From an uncultured Candidatus Peregrinibacteria bacterium (GTDB lineage: Bacteria > Patescibacteriota > Gracilibacteria > Peribacterales > Peribacteraceae): a DNA stretch of 20,165 bases. The translations under genes and the position numbers were made by a program. The notes below the pieces were generated by a model. The model was not told where the DNA came from, made no database searches, and saw nothing but the letters and a program-made list of their open reading frames with translations. The stretch covers positions 1-20,165 of the forward strand of contig CAIJNU010000006.1 in NCBI GenBank assembly GCA_903822115.1, read 5' to 3'. Shown one piece after another: positions 1 through 5,936 of this stretch; position 1 is the stretch's first letter; every line of letters begins with the position of its first letter.

Positions 1-1328
1 GCTCGCAGGTGCGCCTCCCCAAAAGGAATGCCATTATTGATGCTCTCAATGAGAATCGCTCGATACACGGAGAGCATGGGGAACAATCCGATTTCCATAT
101 TTGCGACTGCGCTGTCCACCTCTGTGAATACGTACTGTTCGCGCATTTCCTTCTTCTTCGGAAAGGGGTCTTGCATGACGCTTTCGAGGCTGCCGCCGAA
201 ACACGCGTCTGTCTTGCAACAGATTTGCATGTCCCGGTTCTCTTCGACGATCTTTTGAAGATCATCGGGGGAAAGGTGCTTGCTTGGATGATAAGAAATA
301 TTCCACACTTCGCGTCGCGCCCCTTCAAAGGTGATGCCGCTTCCGTCTTCATCGCCATGTCCGTACAGATCGATGAACACCGATTTAATTCCTCGTTCTC
401 TGTACACGCTAATGGCATCGCGAATGGTATCCGATGGCGAGCCTCTCCCCGCCTCCAGAGGATCGATATTATCTGCCCCCGGCGAGCAATAGATGTCGTA
501 CCCCTCCTTTGCGAGAACTTTCGTGAAGAATGTTGCACCGCTTGCAAGAAATGGCGAATTCTCGTTGACCCCGATGAGCGCCATGTACCCGATCGGCTCG
601 CTTTTTGGCAGATCGAAAGCCCGGATGTTCGCCTCATCCTTTTCGTGGCTCTTGCGCTGTTCAAAAATGCGATGCGCCTGCTGTGCAAACGCCTCGCCAT
701 CGATCGGTGTCAGTAATGGCTTTCTCTGAATAGTCGCCTTCATCCACCCCCACGTTGAGGGATTAAACAATTGAGTCACATCGATAGAAGAAGACACATC
801 TGTTGGCTTTTCCCCATTGAGGAGCGTGAGACGGCATGCGGGAAGCTGCTGCCTTGCCCCATCCTCGTGCTCAGAAAAAAGAGAAGAAATTTTCCATCGT
901 TCCTTCCTTCCGCGATGAGTTTCGATCGTACAGAGAAGTTGCCCCGCATTCGGACCGTCTTCCGGAATCTCGACTCGCAGCGTTCTCCCGTCTTTAAGTG
1001 GGAAACTGCCGCATCGCACGCCGCGCAATGAACCCTCAAGGATGGTTTCGCCCTTCCCCGATGCAAGGTCGTGGCACGTTTCAAGCCACTTTCGTTCCTC
1101 ATCAGTCTCGCCAAGCGGCGCTACTTTCCACTCCTTGGGGATCGTGTTCTCTGATTTCTTCTCGAAACCCGTGATGAGGGCATCGACTCTCTTCAGCGCC
1201 TGCTCGTCCCCTGCATCATGCTGCACTTTTTTGTCGGGAGGCAATCCAATGATATGAGGTGATACGAGCACCTCCGGTAAGGCATAATTTTCTTCGCCGA
1301 GTGGGAGAGTCTCTGTCGGTTTTTCCAT
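1..1328 (-). CDS. Caspase/legumain-like (clan CD) cysteine peptidase, 3' truncated by the window edge
   Basis: The minus frame is open from an ATG at 1328 to the window edge, giving 442 residues with no stop; the protein continues outside. The second half carries the two hallmarks of clan CD peptidases (caspases, metacaspases, legumain, gingipains): a strand ending in FIDLYGHGDEDGSG (His about 324) and, about 52 residues later, ICCKTDACFGGS (Cys about 376). That His-Gly / Asp-Ala-Cys-x-Gly-Gly pair and its spacing fit the catalytic dyad. The first ~250 residues match nothing I recognise and are hydrophilic. There is no signal peptide or membrane segment, so a cytoplasmic location is likely. 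The gene is divergent from the CxxC-rich gene at 1451 with 122 bases between the starts. A cleavage role is inferred from the motif pair only; the substrate is unknown, and a pseudo-enzyme cannot be excluded without the missing C-terminus. Confidence 0.72.
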   Translation of the reverse strand, partial: MEKPTETLPLGEENYALPEVLVSPHIIGLPPDKKVQHDAGDEQALKRVDALITGFEKKSENTIPKEWKVAPLGETDEERKWLETCHDLASGKGETILEGSLRGVRCGSFPLKDGRTLRVEIPEDGPNAGQLLCTIETHRGRKERWKISSLFSEHEDGARQQLPACRLTLLNGEKPTDVSSSIDVTQLFNPSTWGWMKATIQRKPLLTPIDGEAFAQQAHRIFEQRKSHEKDEANIRAFDLPKSEPIGYMALIGVNENSPFLASGATFFTKVLAKEGYDIYCSPGADNIDPLEAGRGSPSDTIRDAISVYRERGIKSVFIDLYGHGDEDGSGITFEGARREVWNISYHPSKHLSPDDLQKIVEENRDMQICCKTDACFGGSLESVMQDPFPKKKEMREQYVFTEVDSAVANMEIGLFPMLSVYRAILIESINNGIPFGEAHLR

Positions 1329-1346
1329 ATTTGTTTCTTCTTGGAT

Positions 1347-1375
1347 AGTATAGCAAATTTCGAGCCAGACCACAA
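1347..1375 (-). promoter_or_regulatory. Promoter for the caspase-like gene
   Basis: Read on the minus strand: TTGTGG (1375-1370), a 17-base spacer, then TATACT (1352-1347) preceded by TG one base upstream, an extended -10. The start codon follows 18 bases after the -10, with AAGAAG as the only purine-rich stretch before it. Spacing and -10 are good; the -35 is only half conserved. Confidence 0.5.
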
Positions 1376-1437
1376 ATTTGTTGAATATTGGGCGATTGAG
1401 GAGAACGGAAAGAACAGATAGTTTGATGAAGACAAGA

Positions 1438-1443
1438 TATACT
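1438..1443 (+). promoter_or_regulatory. -10 element directly before the CxxC-rich gene
   Basis: TATACT ends 7 bases before the ATG at 1451, which would place transcription start at or next to the ATG (a leaderless transcript). No convincing -35 is seen at 16-18 bases upstream, and there is no Shine-Dalgarno. Confidence 0.4.
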
Positions 1444-1450
1444 CTCGACG

Positions 1451-3121
1451 ATGGCAAAAATCTGCAAACAATGTGGCGAAGCATTCGAGACCACGCAGCA
1501 AGATCTCGCATTTCTTGAAGAGATTTCACCGGTCTTCAACGGAAAGAAGGAAGTGATTCCACCGCCAACACTGTGTCCTGATTGTCGCACGAGGCAGCGC
1601 ATCATCTGGCGACCCGAACTCCACCTGCACTATCGAAAGAGCGATAAATCCGGTGCGCAGATTCTCTCGATGTTTCCACAGGATGCGCCATGCACCGTCT
1701 GGTCCACGGAGGAGTGGTGGAGTGATGACTGGGATGCGATGCGCTACGGGCAAGACATGGATCTCGCGCGGCCGTTCTTCGAGCAGTTCCGTGAGGTTTT
1801 CTCCAATACCCCTCTCCCCTCGATATCCGTGAGCAGGGCAGGCAATGTCAACAGTGATTATGTGAACTCCGCCAGTTATCTGAAAAACTGTTATCTCCTC
1901 GCGGGGGCGAACTACAACGAAGACTGCCAGTACGGCAACTTCGTGAATCACTGCAAAGATTGCATGGACTGCAGCTTCGTCGACCACTGCGAACTCTGCC
2001 ACGAGTGCATCGACTGCACGAAGTGCTACGACCTGCGCTATTGCCAGCAGTGCACCAACTGCAGCAATTCGGCGTTCCTCTTTGGCTGCCGCAACTGCCA
2101 CGACTGCTTCGGATCGGTCAACATCACGGACAAAGCCTACGTCTTCCTCAACGAACAACTCACGAAAGAAGAGTATGAGAAACGGCTGGCCGCGCTCGAG
2201 CTTCACCGCCGTACGAGAGTGAAGGAAGCAGATGCCTACTTCCGGCAGCACCGCCTGCGCTACCCGCACCGTTTCATGATCGGAGAAATGAATGAGAATG
2301 CCACCGGCAACGGCATCCTCCGCTCGAAGAACGTGACGAACTCCTTCGACGTGAGCGAGCTCGAGGATTGCAGCAATTGCGCCTGGCTCCATCAGGCGAA
2401 GAGCTGCATGGACTGCTACGCGTGGGGCTTCACGGCGGAGGAGTGCTACCAGTGCTTGGAGGTGGGCGACCATAGCTCCCGCGCACGCATGAGTGTCGTC
2501 GTGTACCACGGAGTCGATCTGTTCTACTGCAACAACTGCCGCGGTTGCGAGCATTGCTTCGGATGTGTGTCGCTGCGCAATGCAAAGCATTGCATTCTCA
2601 ATAAGCAATACACGAAAGAAGAGTATGAGAGAGTCGTACCACAGCTCATCGCGCACATGCGAGAGACGAAGGAGTGGGGCGAATTTTTTCCCTTCTCCGT
2701 CTGTCCGATTTCCTACAACGAATCCATCGCCCAAGATTACTTCCCGCTCGATGAATCACGCGCGCGAGCGCTCGGTGCGAGGTGGACTAACGTGCGATTG
2801 GAACCCGGTCAGCCGACACCGATCCCGGATTCCATCCGCGACTGCGGCGATGACATCGTGGGGAAAACGTTGACGTGCGCAGCAACAGGAAAGAGCTACA
2901 AGCTCACGCCGCAGGAATTCGGATTCTACAAGCGCAAGGAAATTCCCGCCCCCGACACGTGCTTCTTCGCCCGCCACCGCGAACGCTTCCTGCGACGCAA
3001 CCCCCGCCATCTCTGGAAACGCCCCTGCATGAAGTGCGGCATGGAAATGAAAACAAGCTTCGCACCTGAGAGACCGGAAATTGTGTACTGTGAAACGTGC
3101 TATCAGAAAGAAGTATATTGA
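1451..3121 (+). CDS. CxxC-rich putative zinc-binding protein of a CPR-type family
   Basis: 556 residues. The N-terminus has a zinc-ribbon-like pair (CKQC near residues 5-8 and CPDC near 42-45). The middle is packed with C-x2-C pairs in two blocks, about residues 155-225 (NHCKDCMDCS, HECIDCTKC, CRNCHDCFG) and about 307-378 (EDCSNC, CMDCYAW, CNNCRGCEHCFGC). Each block is followed by a near-repeat, LNEQLTKEEYE and LNKQYTKEEYE. The C-terminus has a further ribbon (CMKCGMEM ... CETC). A WWSDDWDAMRYG stretch near residue 94 is typical of this family as I remember it from Patescibacteria; I know of no assigned function. The pattern indicates many bound metal ions, probably zinc. No signal peptide. 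The start is set by the zinc-ribbon N-terminus. A long antisense frame here is a shadow. Confidence 0.85.
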   Translation: MAKICKQCGEAFETTQQDLAFLEEISPVFNGKKEVIPPPTLCPDCRTRQRIIWRPELHLHYRKSDKSGAQILSMFPQDAPCTVWSTEEWWSDDWDAMRYGQDMDLARPFFEQFREVFSNTPLPSISVSRAGNVNSDYVNSASYLKNCYLLAGANYNEDCQYGNFVNHCKDCMDCSFVDHCELCHECIDCTKCYDLRYCQQCTNCSNSAFLFGCRNCHDCFGSVNITDKAYVFLNEQLTKEEYEKRLAALELHRRTRVKEADAYFRQHRLRYPHRFMIGEMNENATGNGILRSKNVTNSFDVSELEDCSNCAWLHQAKSCMDCYAWGFTAEECYQCLEVGDHSSRARMSVVVYHGVDLFYCNNCRGCEHCFGCVSLRNAKHCILNKQYTKEEYERVVPQLIAHMRETKEWGEFFPFSVCPISYNESIAQDYFPLDESRARALGARWTNVRLEPGQPTPIPDSIRDCGDDIVGKTLTCAATGKSYKLTPQEFGFYKRKEIPAPDTCFFARHRERFLRRNPRHLWKRPCMKCGMEMKTSFAPERPEIVYCETCYQKEVY

Positions 3122-3163
3122 GGAGTTATCAGTGTTTACTACTCACCGCGAGGAGTGATCAGT
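3120..3163. repeat. Imperfect 14-base direct repeat pair
   Basis: GAGGAGTTATCAGT at 3120-3133 recurs as GAGGAGTGATCAGT at 3150-3163 with one mismatch. The second copy overlaps the stop of the minus-strand gene ending at 3159. It may be a small slippage duplication between two convergent genes. Confidence 0.5.
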
Positions 3164-3701
3164 TATGGGAAGGAGGGGCAGACCCCGTTTTTATCAGCTT
3201 CACTTCGTAGGTCGGCCTGTTATACGTGTACGACTGCACAGTTAAATTCAGTGTTTGATTCCCCAAATGCGCAGTGCACGTTGCATTTGTCACGTCGTCT
3301 CCCGCCGTGGCACCGGCCACATTCCCTATGAGCTTATGCGTCTTACAGTCCAAGCTTCTCAGCTTGGCAGAATACTTCCATGCCCCGCCGTTTCTCTGCT
3401 CGTGCAGAAACTGCATCGCATAACACTTGCTATTCTTGGTGCACTGCGAATTCGTCATGGACCCCGGCCTACTGCTATTCCCTCCTCCCCCTCCTTTTCC
3501 GCTTCTGCTGCTGCTACTGCTGCTGGAACTCCCTCCTCCGACGACCACCGTGCCGCTTCCGCTGGAAGACGAACTGTGACTGACATCCCCGAGATTCGTT
3601 TGCGACCTCATACCGAAGGACTGCAGCATTGTGAGAAAAACAACCGCAATGACCGAGGCAATCAGCGAAAACCGCAGAAAACGAGAATGCGAGGACGCCA
3701 T
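3159..3701 (-). CDS. Small secreted or membrane-anchored protein with a Ser/Gly-rich linker
   Basis: 180 residues from the ATG at 3701 (a TTG two codons upstream is also possible). The N-terminus has basic residues and then a hydrophobic segment at about 10-28 (FSLIASVIAVVFLTML), a signal peptide or membrane anchor. Residues 40-75 are Ser/Gly low complexity, including an eight-serine run encoded by AGC/AGT-type codons. The C-terminal ~100 residues contain four cysteines (SQCTKNSKC, SLDCKT, NATCTAH), which could form two disulfides outside the cell, and end in a beta-strand-rich stretch. I recognise no family. The layout (anchor, flexible linker, small Cys domain) fits a surface-exposed binding or adhesin-like protein, but that is inference. 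The gene is divergent from the small secreted ORF at 3859 and convergent with the CxxC-rich gene. Confidence 0.7.
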   Translation of the reverse strand: MASSHSRFLRFSLIASVIAVVFLTMLQSFGMRSQTNLGDVSHSSSSSGSGTVVVGGGSSSSSSSSRSGKGGGGGNSSRPGSMTNSQCTKNSKCYAMQFLHEQRNGGAWKYSAKLRSLDCKTHKLIGNVAGATAGDDVTNATCTAHLGNQTLNLTVQSYTYNRPTYEVKLIKTGSAPPSHN

Positions 3702-3728
3702 GGGCAATTGGGGTAGATGTGTGACACT

Positions 3729-3757
3729 ATTATATAACTAATTCAGCAGATTTACAA
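3729..3757 (-). promoter_or_regulatory. Sigma-70-type promoter for the 3159-3701 gene
   Basis: On the minus strand: TTGTAA (3757-3752), a 17-base spacer, then a perfect TATAAT (3734-3729). Predicted transcription start near 3722 gives a leader of about 20 bases before the ATG at 3701, with no Shine-Dalgarno in it. Confidence 0.65.
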
Positions 3758-3858
3758 TTTGTAGTTTTTGGCTCCTGGAGTGGATCAGATTCCACCTGAA
3801 TCCGTTTGCATCGCCGCGTATACTGAGAACCATCGATTCGAAACGTCTGACCGCCGGC

Positions 3859-4125
3859 ATGTTGACTCTTGGTGTCCTGGCCGTCGTGGGTTCGTCGCTT
3901 TCAATTCCCCGATCCGTTCCACTCACCGCCGATGTGGCATCGACGTCTCCTGGCGGATACTGCTGTATCTCTAAGGACACGCATGCCTGCAGTCAGGCGT
4001 ACACGACAAAGAAAGTCTGTAGCAAGGAGAAGGGAAAATTCTTCGCGGGTGTCAAAAGTACGAGCACCTGGCAACAGTGCAATCGGAAGATTTGTGGAGG
4101 AGGGGGACAGGCAGGAGGAATATGA
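3859..4125 (+). CDS. Small secreted disulfide-rich protein
   Basis: 88 residues from the first in-frame ATG. A hydrophobic stretch (LTLGVLAVVGSSLS) followed by small residues looks like a signal-peptide core. The mature part holds six cysteines spaced CC-x7-C-x9-C-x19-C-x4-C and ends in a Gly-rich tail. The charged n-region expected of a signal peptide is missing from this start but is present just upstream in frame (…RTIDSKRLTAG), with no ATG, GTG or TTG to begin it; an ATA at 3820 is one candidate, so the true start may lie upstream. The TT-x3-C-x4-G-x2-F part resembles two modules in the SLH protein at 5937-8093. Function unknown; probably extracellular. Confidence 0.6.
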   Translation: MLTLGVLAVVGSSLSIPRSVPLTADVASTSPGGYCCISKDTHACSQAYTTKKVCSKEKGKFFAGVKSTSTWQQCNRKICGGGGQAGGI

Positions 4126-4139
4126 TAAATCGCCCCGAC

Positions 4140-4814
4140 TCATATCCATCCCAGCGTCATCGAGAAGAGTGAGAGAGCGCCATTCATGATCGACTCGATC
4201 CAAGTTGAGAGGAGCGGGAGACCCATGAACGCCTCCGTGAGGAAGAGCCCGAGGAGTATGTACGGCCCCCACCGCATAAAGGTGTCGTACGCGTCGTCGA
4301 AGCGCAGCGGTATGAATGCCTGCACGATCTTCGATCCGTCGAGCGGAGCCACGGGCAAAAGATTGAAGGACATGAGTCCGAGATTGATGAAAATCAGACT
4401 CGCAAGGAGCGAACGGAAGAACACGAGCACGACGGAGCCCTGCCCCGAGAGCGAGAGGAGCTGATCAACCGACACCGCCGCATGCGGTACCAGAAGCGTG
4501 AGAAGGATGAACGACACGGCGGCGAGCAGGAAATTGCTGGCGGGACCCGCGAGCGAGACGAGCGCGGTGTCGCGCTTGGGATGACGGAAGTAGCGGGGAT
4601 CGATGGGCACCGGCTTACCCCATCCGAATCCGACGAAGAGGAAGAGGAGTGAACCGAGCAGATCGAGATGAGCGATGGGATTGAGCGTCAACCTCCCCTG
4701 ATTCTCGGCCGTCGGATCGCCGAACTTCTTGGCAACAAACCCGTGCGCGAACTCGTGGAAGGAGAGCGCGATCAGGATCGCGATGAGGAAAGTGGGGTTG
4801 AGGAAGGGGGACAT
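4140..4814 (-). CDS. Site-2-protease-type membrane metallopeptidase (family M50)
   Basis: 224 residues from the ATG at 4814; a longer frame to 4901 exists, but the family begins with the first membrane helix, as here. The zinc-binding HEFAH lies at residues 20-24 inside the first helix, GPASN at 90-94, and NLLPVAPLDG at 151-160 supplies the third ligand (Asp159). Several hydrophobic segments (about 5-20, 50-65, 84-110, 128-150, 184-200) make it an integral membrane protein. M50 enzymes cut substrates within the membrane, classically to release regulators. Here there is no PDZ domain and no anti-sigma gene nearby, so the substrate is unknown; it is the short form common in many bacteria. It converges on the small secreted ORF (15 bases between the stops) and is divergent from rpmB. 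Confidence 0.92.
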   Translation of the reverse strand: MSPFLNPTFLIAILIALSFHEFAHGFVAKKFGDPTAENQGRLTLNPIAHLDLLGSLLFLFVGFGWGKPVPIDPRYFRHPKRDTALVSLAGPASNFLLAAVSFILLTLLVPHAAVSVDQLLSLSGQGSVVLVFFRSLLASLIFINLGLMSFNLLPVAPLDGSKIVQAFIPLRFDDAYDTFMRWGPYILLGLFLTEAFMGLPLLSTWIESIMNGALSLFSMTLGWI

Positions 4815-4824
4815 GAGAGAGAGA

Positions 4825-4830
4825 ATTGTA
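4825..4830 (-). promoter_or_regulatory. -10 element before the M50 gene
   Basis: TACAAT on the minus strand ends 10 bases before the ATG at 4814; the gap is a pure TC repeat. It predicts a leader of only about 3-4 bases. No good -35 is seen. Confidence 0.4.
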
Positions 4831-4866
4831 CTGCGGTTTGTGCGAGGATGAAATGAGTGAGGACAG

Positions 4867-4938
4867 GATTCCAAGGAAACCAAAGAGTGAACAACCATCA
4901 TTGGAATCGTTGGATTCCTCGGTTTCTTTGGTTTCCTT
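4867..4938. repeat. Nested inverted repeats between the M50 gene and rpmB
   Basis: A perfect 14-base inverted repeat, AAGGAAACCAAAGA (4873-4886) against TCTTTGGTTTCCTT (4925-4938), encloses GGAATC-GTTG-GATTCC (4903-4918), a second perfect hairpin. GATTCC also occurs at 4868-4873, so GGAATC (4903-4908) can pair with either copy. The minus strand reads as a degenerate 9-base repeat starting GAAACCAAA, GAAACCGAG. No T run follows, so it is not an obvious terminator. Confidence 0.75.
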
Positions 4939-4952
4939 CCAGCCGAACATCA

Positions 4953-4981
4953 TTGACGAACCCCTCCCCCTCCCCTATCCT
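4953..4981 (+). promoter_or_regulatory. Promoter for rpmB
   Basis: TTGACG (4953-4958), a 17-base C-rich spacer, then TATCCT (4976-4981). The rpmB ATG is 10 bases further on, so the leader would be only about 4 bases, and no Shine-Dalgarno is present. Confidence 0.5.
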
Positions 4982-4991
4982 GCGCCTCCGC

Positions 4992-5204
4992 ATGGCACGC
5001 AAATGCGTCCGCACCGGCAAAGGCACGAGCTTCGGGAATACCCGCAGCCACTCGATGCAACACACCCGCCGCCCGTGGAAGGCGAACATCCAGAAGAAGA
5101 AGGTGTGGGATCCCAAGACGAACGAGTACAAGACGATCAAGGTTTCGACGAGCTACCTGCGCACACTCGCGAAGAGAATGCAGGAGGGGAAGGCCGCCTA
5201 CTGA
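4992..5204 (+). CDS. rpmB: 50S ribosomal protein bL28
   Basis: 70 residues starting MARKCVRTGKGTSFGN, matching the conserved bL28 start (x-C-x2-TGK-x4-GN-x-RSH). RSHSMQHTRRPWKANIQ follows, then the beta-rich half (KVWDPKTNEYKTIKVS) and the usual C-terminal helix. The protein sits at the exit side of the large subunit. The start was chosen by family alignment; the open frame runs 45 codons further upstream but that part is not bL28. Its N-terminus has a single Cys rather than a full zinc-ribbon set. rpmB stands alone here, without rpmG, and has its own apparent promoter. Confidence 0.93.
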   Translation: MARKCVRTGKGTSFGNTRSHSMQHTRRPWKANIQKKKVWDPKTNEYKTIKVSTSYLRTLAKRMQEGKAAY

Positions 5205-5208
5205 AGGA

Positions 5209-5240
5209 GGGGAATCGTCGGTTCTCCCCGTTCTTTCTTT
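5209..5240 (+). terminator. Weak possible terminator after rpmB
   Basis: GGGGA (5209-5213) can pair with TCCCC (5225-5229) across an 11-base loop, followed by a T-rich stretch (GTTCTTTCTTTC). The stem is short, so this is only a candidate. Confidence 0.3.
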
Positions 5241-5242
5241 CG

Positions 5243-5272
5243 AGTACAATGCCCGCAACCAGGAGAGGTCGC
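5243..5272 (+). other. Duplicated promoter/5' fragment of tRNA-Ser
   Basis: AGTACAATG, ten unrelated bases, then GGAGAGGTCGC. The same two blocks with the same ten-base gap occur at 5334-5363, where they form the -10 and the first 11 bases of the intact tRNA-Ser. After GGAGAGGTCGC the copy runs straight into a dispersed repeat (5273-5302), so it looks like a broken tRNA-Ser remnant. Confidence 0.6.
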
Positions 5273-5302
5273 CCTTCGTCAGGCTCAGGGCAGGCTTCGT
5301 GG
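5273..5302 (-). repeat. Dispersed-repeat fragment (AAGCCTG-CCTGAGC-CGAAGG type)
   Basis: On the minus strand this reads CCACGAAGCCTGCCCTGAGC and on through CTGACGAAGG. A close relative lies at about 18379-18410 (AAGCCTGTCCTGAGC ... GTCGAAGG). Repeats of this kind give junk peptides such as PALSLTKG in automatic annotations. Confidence 0.55.
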
Positions 5303-5335
5303 CCGTGTGCGCCTCGCTTTTGATCCTTATCACAG

Positions 5336-5341
5336 TACAAT
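5336..5341 (+). promoter_or_regulatory. -10 element of tRNA-Ser
   Basis: TACAAT ends 11 bases before the first base of the mature tRNA, the right distance for a tRNA promoter with a leader of about 5 bases. No clear -35 is visible. Confidence 0.45.
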
Positions 5342-5352
5342 GTCATTCCCAC

Positions 5353-5442
5353 GGAGAGGTCGCATAGTGGCCTAGTGCGCGCGCTTGGAAAGCGCGTAGA
5401 CCCGCAAGGGTCTCGGGGGTTCGAATCCCCCCCTCTCCGCCA
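5353..5442 (+). tRNA. tRNA-Ser(GGA)
   Basis: The acceptor stem GGAGAGG (5353-5359) pairs perfectly with CCTCTCC (5432-5438), followed by discriminator G and an encoded CCA (5440-5442). The anticodon arm is CGCGC-TTGGAAA-GCGCG with anticodon GGA at 5387-5389, reading UCC and UCU. A long variable arm (GACCCGCAAGGGTC) marks a class II tRNA, as expected for serine, and the T arm (GGGGG-TTCGAAT-CCCCC) is canonical. Total 90 bases. Confidence 0.97.
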
Positions 5443-5620
5443 TCCGTCTCCGCTTCGATTGAGATCGAAGCTTCGCCGGGATTGTTTTGGGAATGTGCTA
5501 TTTCAAGGCGGGATGCAGGATGCCCCGGCGTAGCGCAGCGAAGCCGAGCTTGTTCGACTTTCATGCCACCGAAACTTCGCCGATATTGTATCGTGAGCAT
5601 GTTTCATCCAACCCCCGCTC
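5443..5620. other. Intergenic stretch with a hairpin and an imperfect direct repeat
   Basis: GCTTCGAT (5452-5459) and ATCGAAGC (5464-5471) form a perfect 8-base stem with a TGAG loop; a TTGTTTT run follows about 12 bases on, so it is a weak terminator candidate for the tRNA. A 19-base segment at 5467-5485 recurs at 5571-5589 with three mismatches (core CTTCGCCG). No ORF here looks real. Confidence 0.5.
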
Positions 5621-5875
5621 ATGAAAACTTTTACAGAGAAAGTGCATGAAGTCGTGAAGAAAATCCCAAGGGGGAAGACACTCTCGTACAAGGAAGTCGC
5701 GATACGGGCGGGGAGACCGAAGGCCTACCGATCCGTAGGAAATATTTTGAACAAAAACAGCGACCCGCGCATTCCCTGCCACCGCGTGATCCGCAGCGAC
5801 GGCAGCTTCGGCGGATACAACAGAGGTGCGCTACAAAAAAGGAAGCTGCTGGAAAAGGAAAAGTGTGATCGATGA
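5621..5875 (+). CDS. MGMT-type methylated-DNA-cysteine methyltransferase domain protein
   Basis: 84 residues covering only the C-terminal DNA-binding/active-site domain of O6-alkylguanine-DNA alkyltransferases. The helix-turn-helix part (GKTLSYKEVAIRAGRPKAYRSVG) is followed by NPR-like SDPRIPCHRVI with Cys53 as the methyl acceptor, then GSFGGYNRG and a short Lys-rich tail. The active-site Cys is intact, unlike alkyltransferase-like (ATL) proteins, which carry Trp. Full-length Ogt/Ada enzymes are about twice as long; the N-terminal domain is absent and the upstream bases show no sign of it. Likely role: repair of O6-alkylguanine, or lesion recognition. The upstream neighbour is tRNA-Ser; a strong hairpin follows the stop. 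Confidence 0.9.
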   Translation: MKTFTEKVHEVVKKIPRGKTLSYKEVAIRAGRPKAYRSVGNILNKNSDPRIPCHRVIRSDGSFGGYNRGALQKRKLLEKEKCDR

Positions 5876-5894
5876 CCAAGTTCCCGTATCGCAA

Positions 5895-5914
5895 AGCCCC
5901 GCTTTCGCGGGGCT
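5895..5914. terminator. Strong GC hairpin between convergent genes
   Basis: AGCCCCGC-TTTC-GCGGGGCT, a perfect 8-base stem with a 4-base loop, lies 19 bases after the MGMT-like stop and 22 bases after the stop of the SLH gene on the other strand. No long T tract follows on either side, so bidirectional termination is likely but not certain. Confidence 0.6.
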
Positions 5915-5936
5915 AAGAGGACAATACGAACTTCGC

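Noticed and set aside
9..716. Plus-strand 235-codon frame at the window start
   Set aside because: The minus strand here encodes the caspase-like protein with clear catalytic motifs; the plus frame has none.
1526..2734. 402-codon antisense frame over the CxxC-rich gene
   Set aside because: Its Val/Ala/Glu-rich composition is the reverse complement of Cys and Asp codons; no start signals or motifs.
4615..4953. Alternative minus frame starting with KETKETEESNDSND
   Set aside because: The 9-base periodicity is real DNA structure, but most of the frame overlaps the M50 gene out of phase, so it is not a credible protein.
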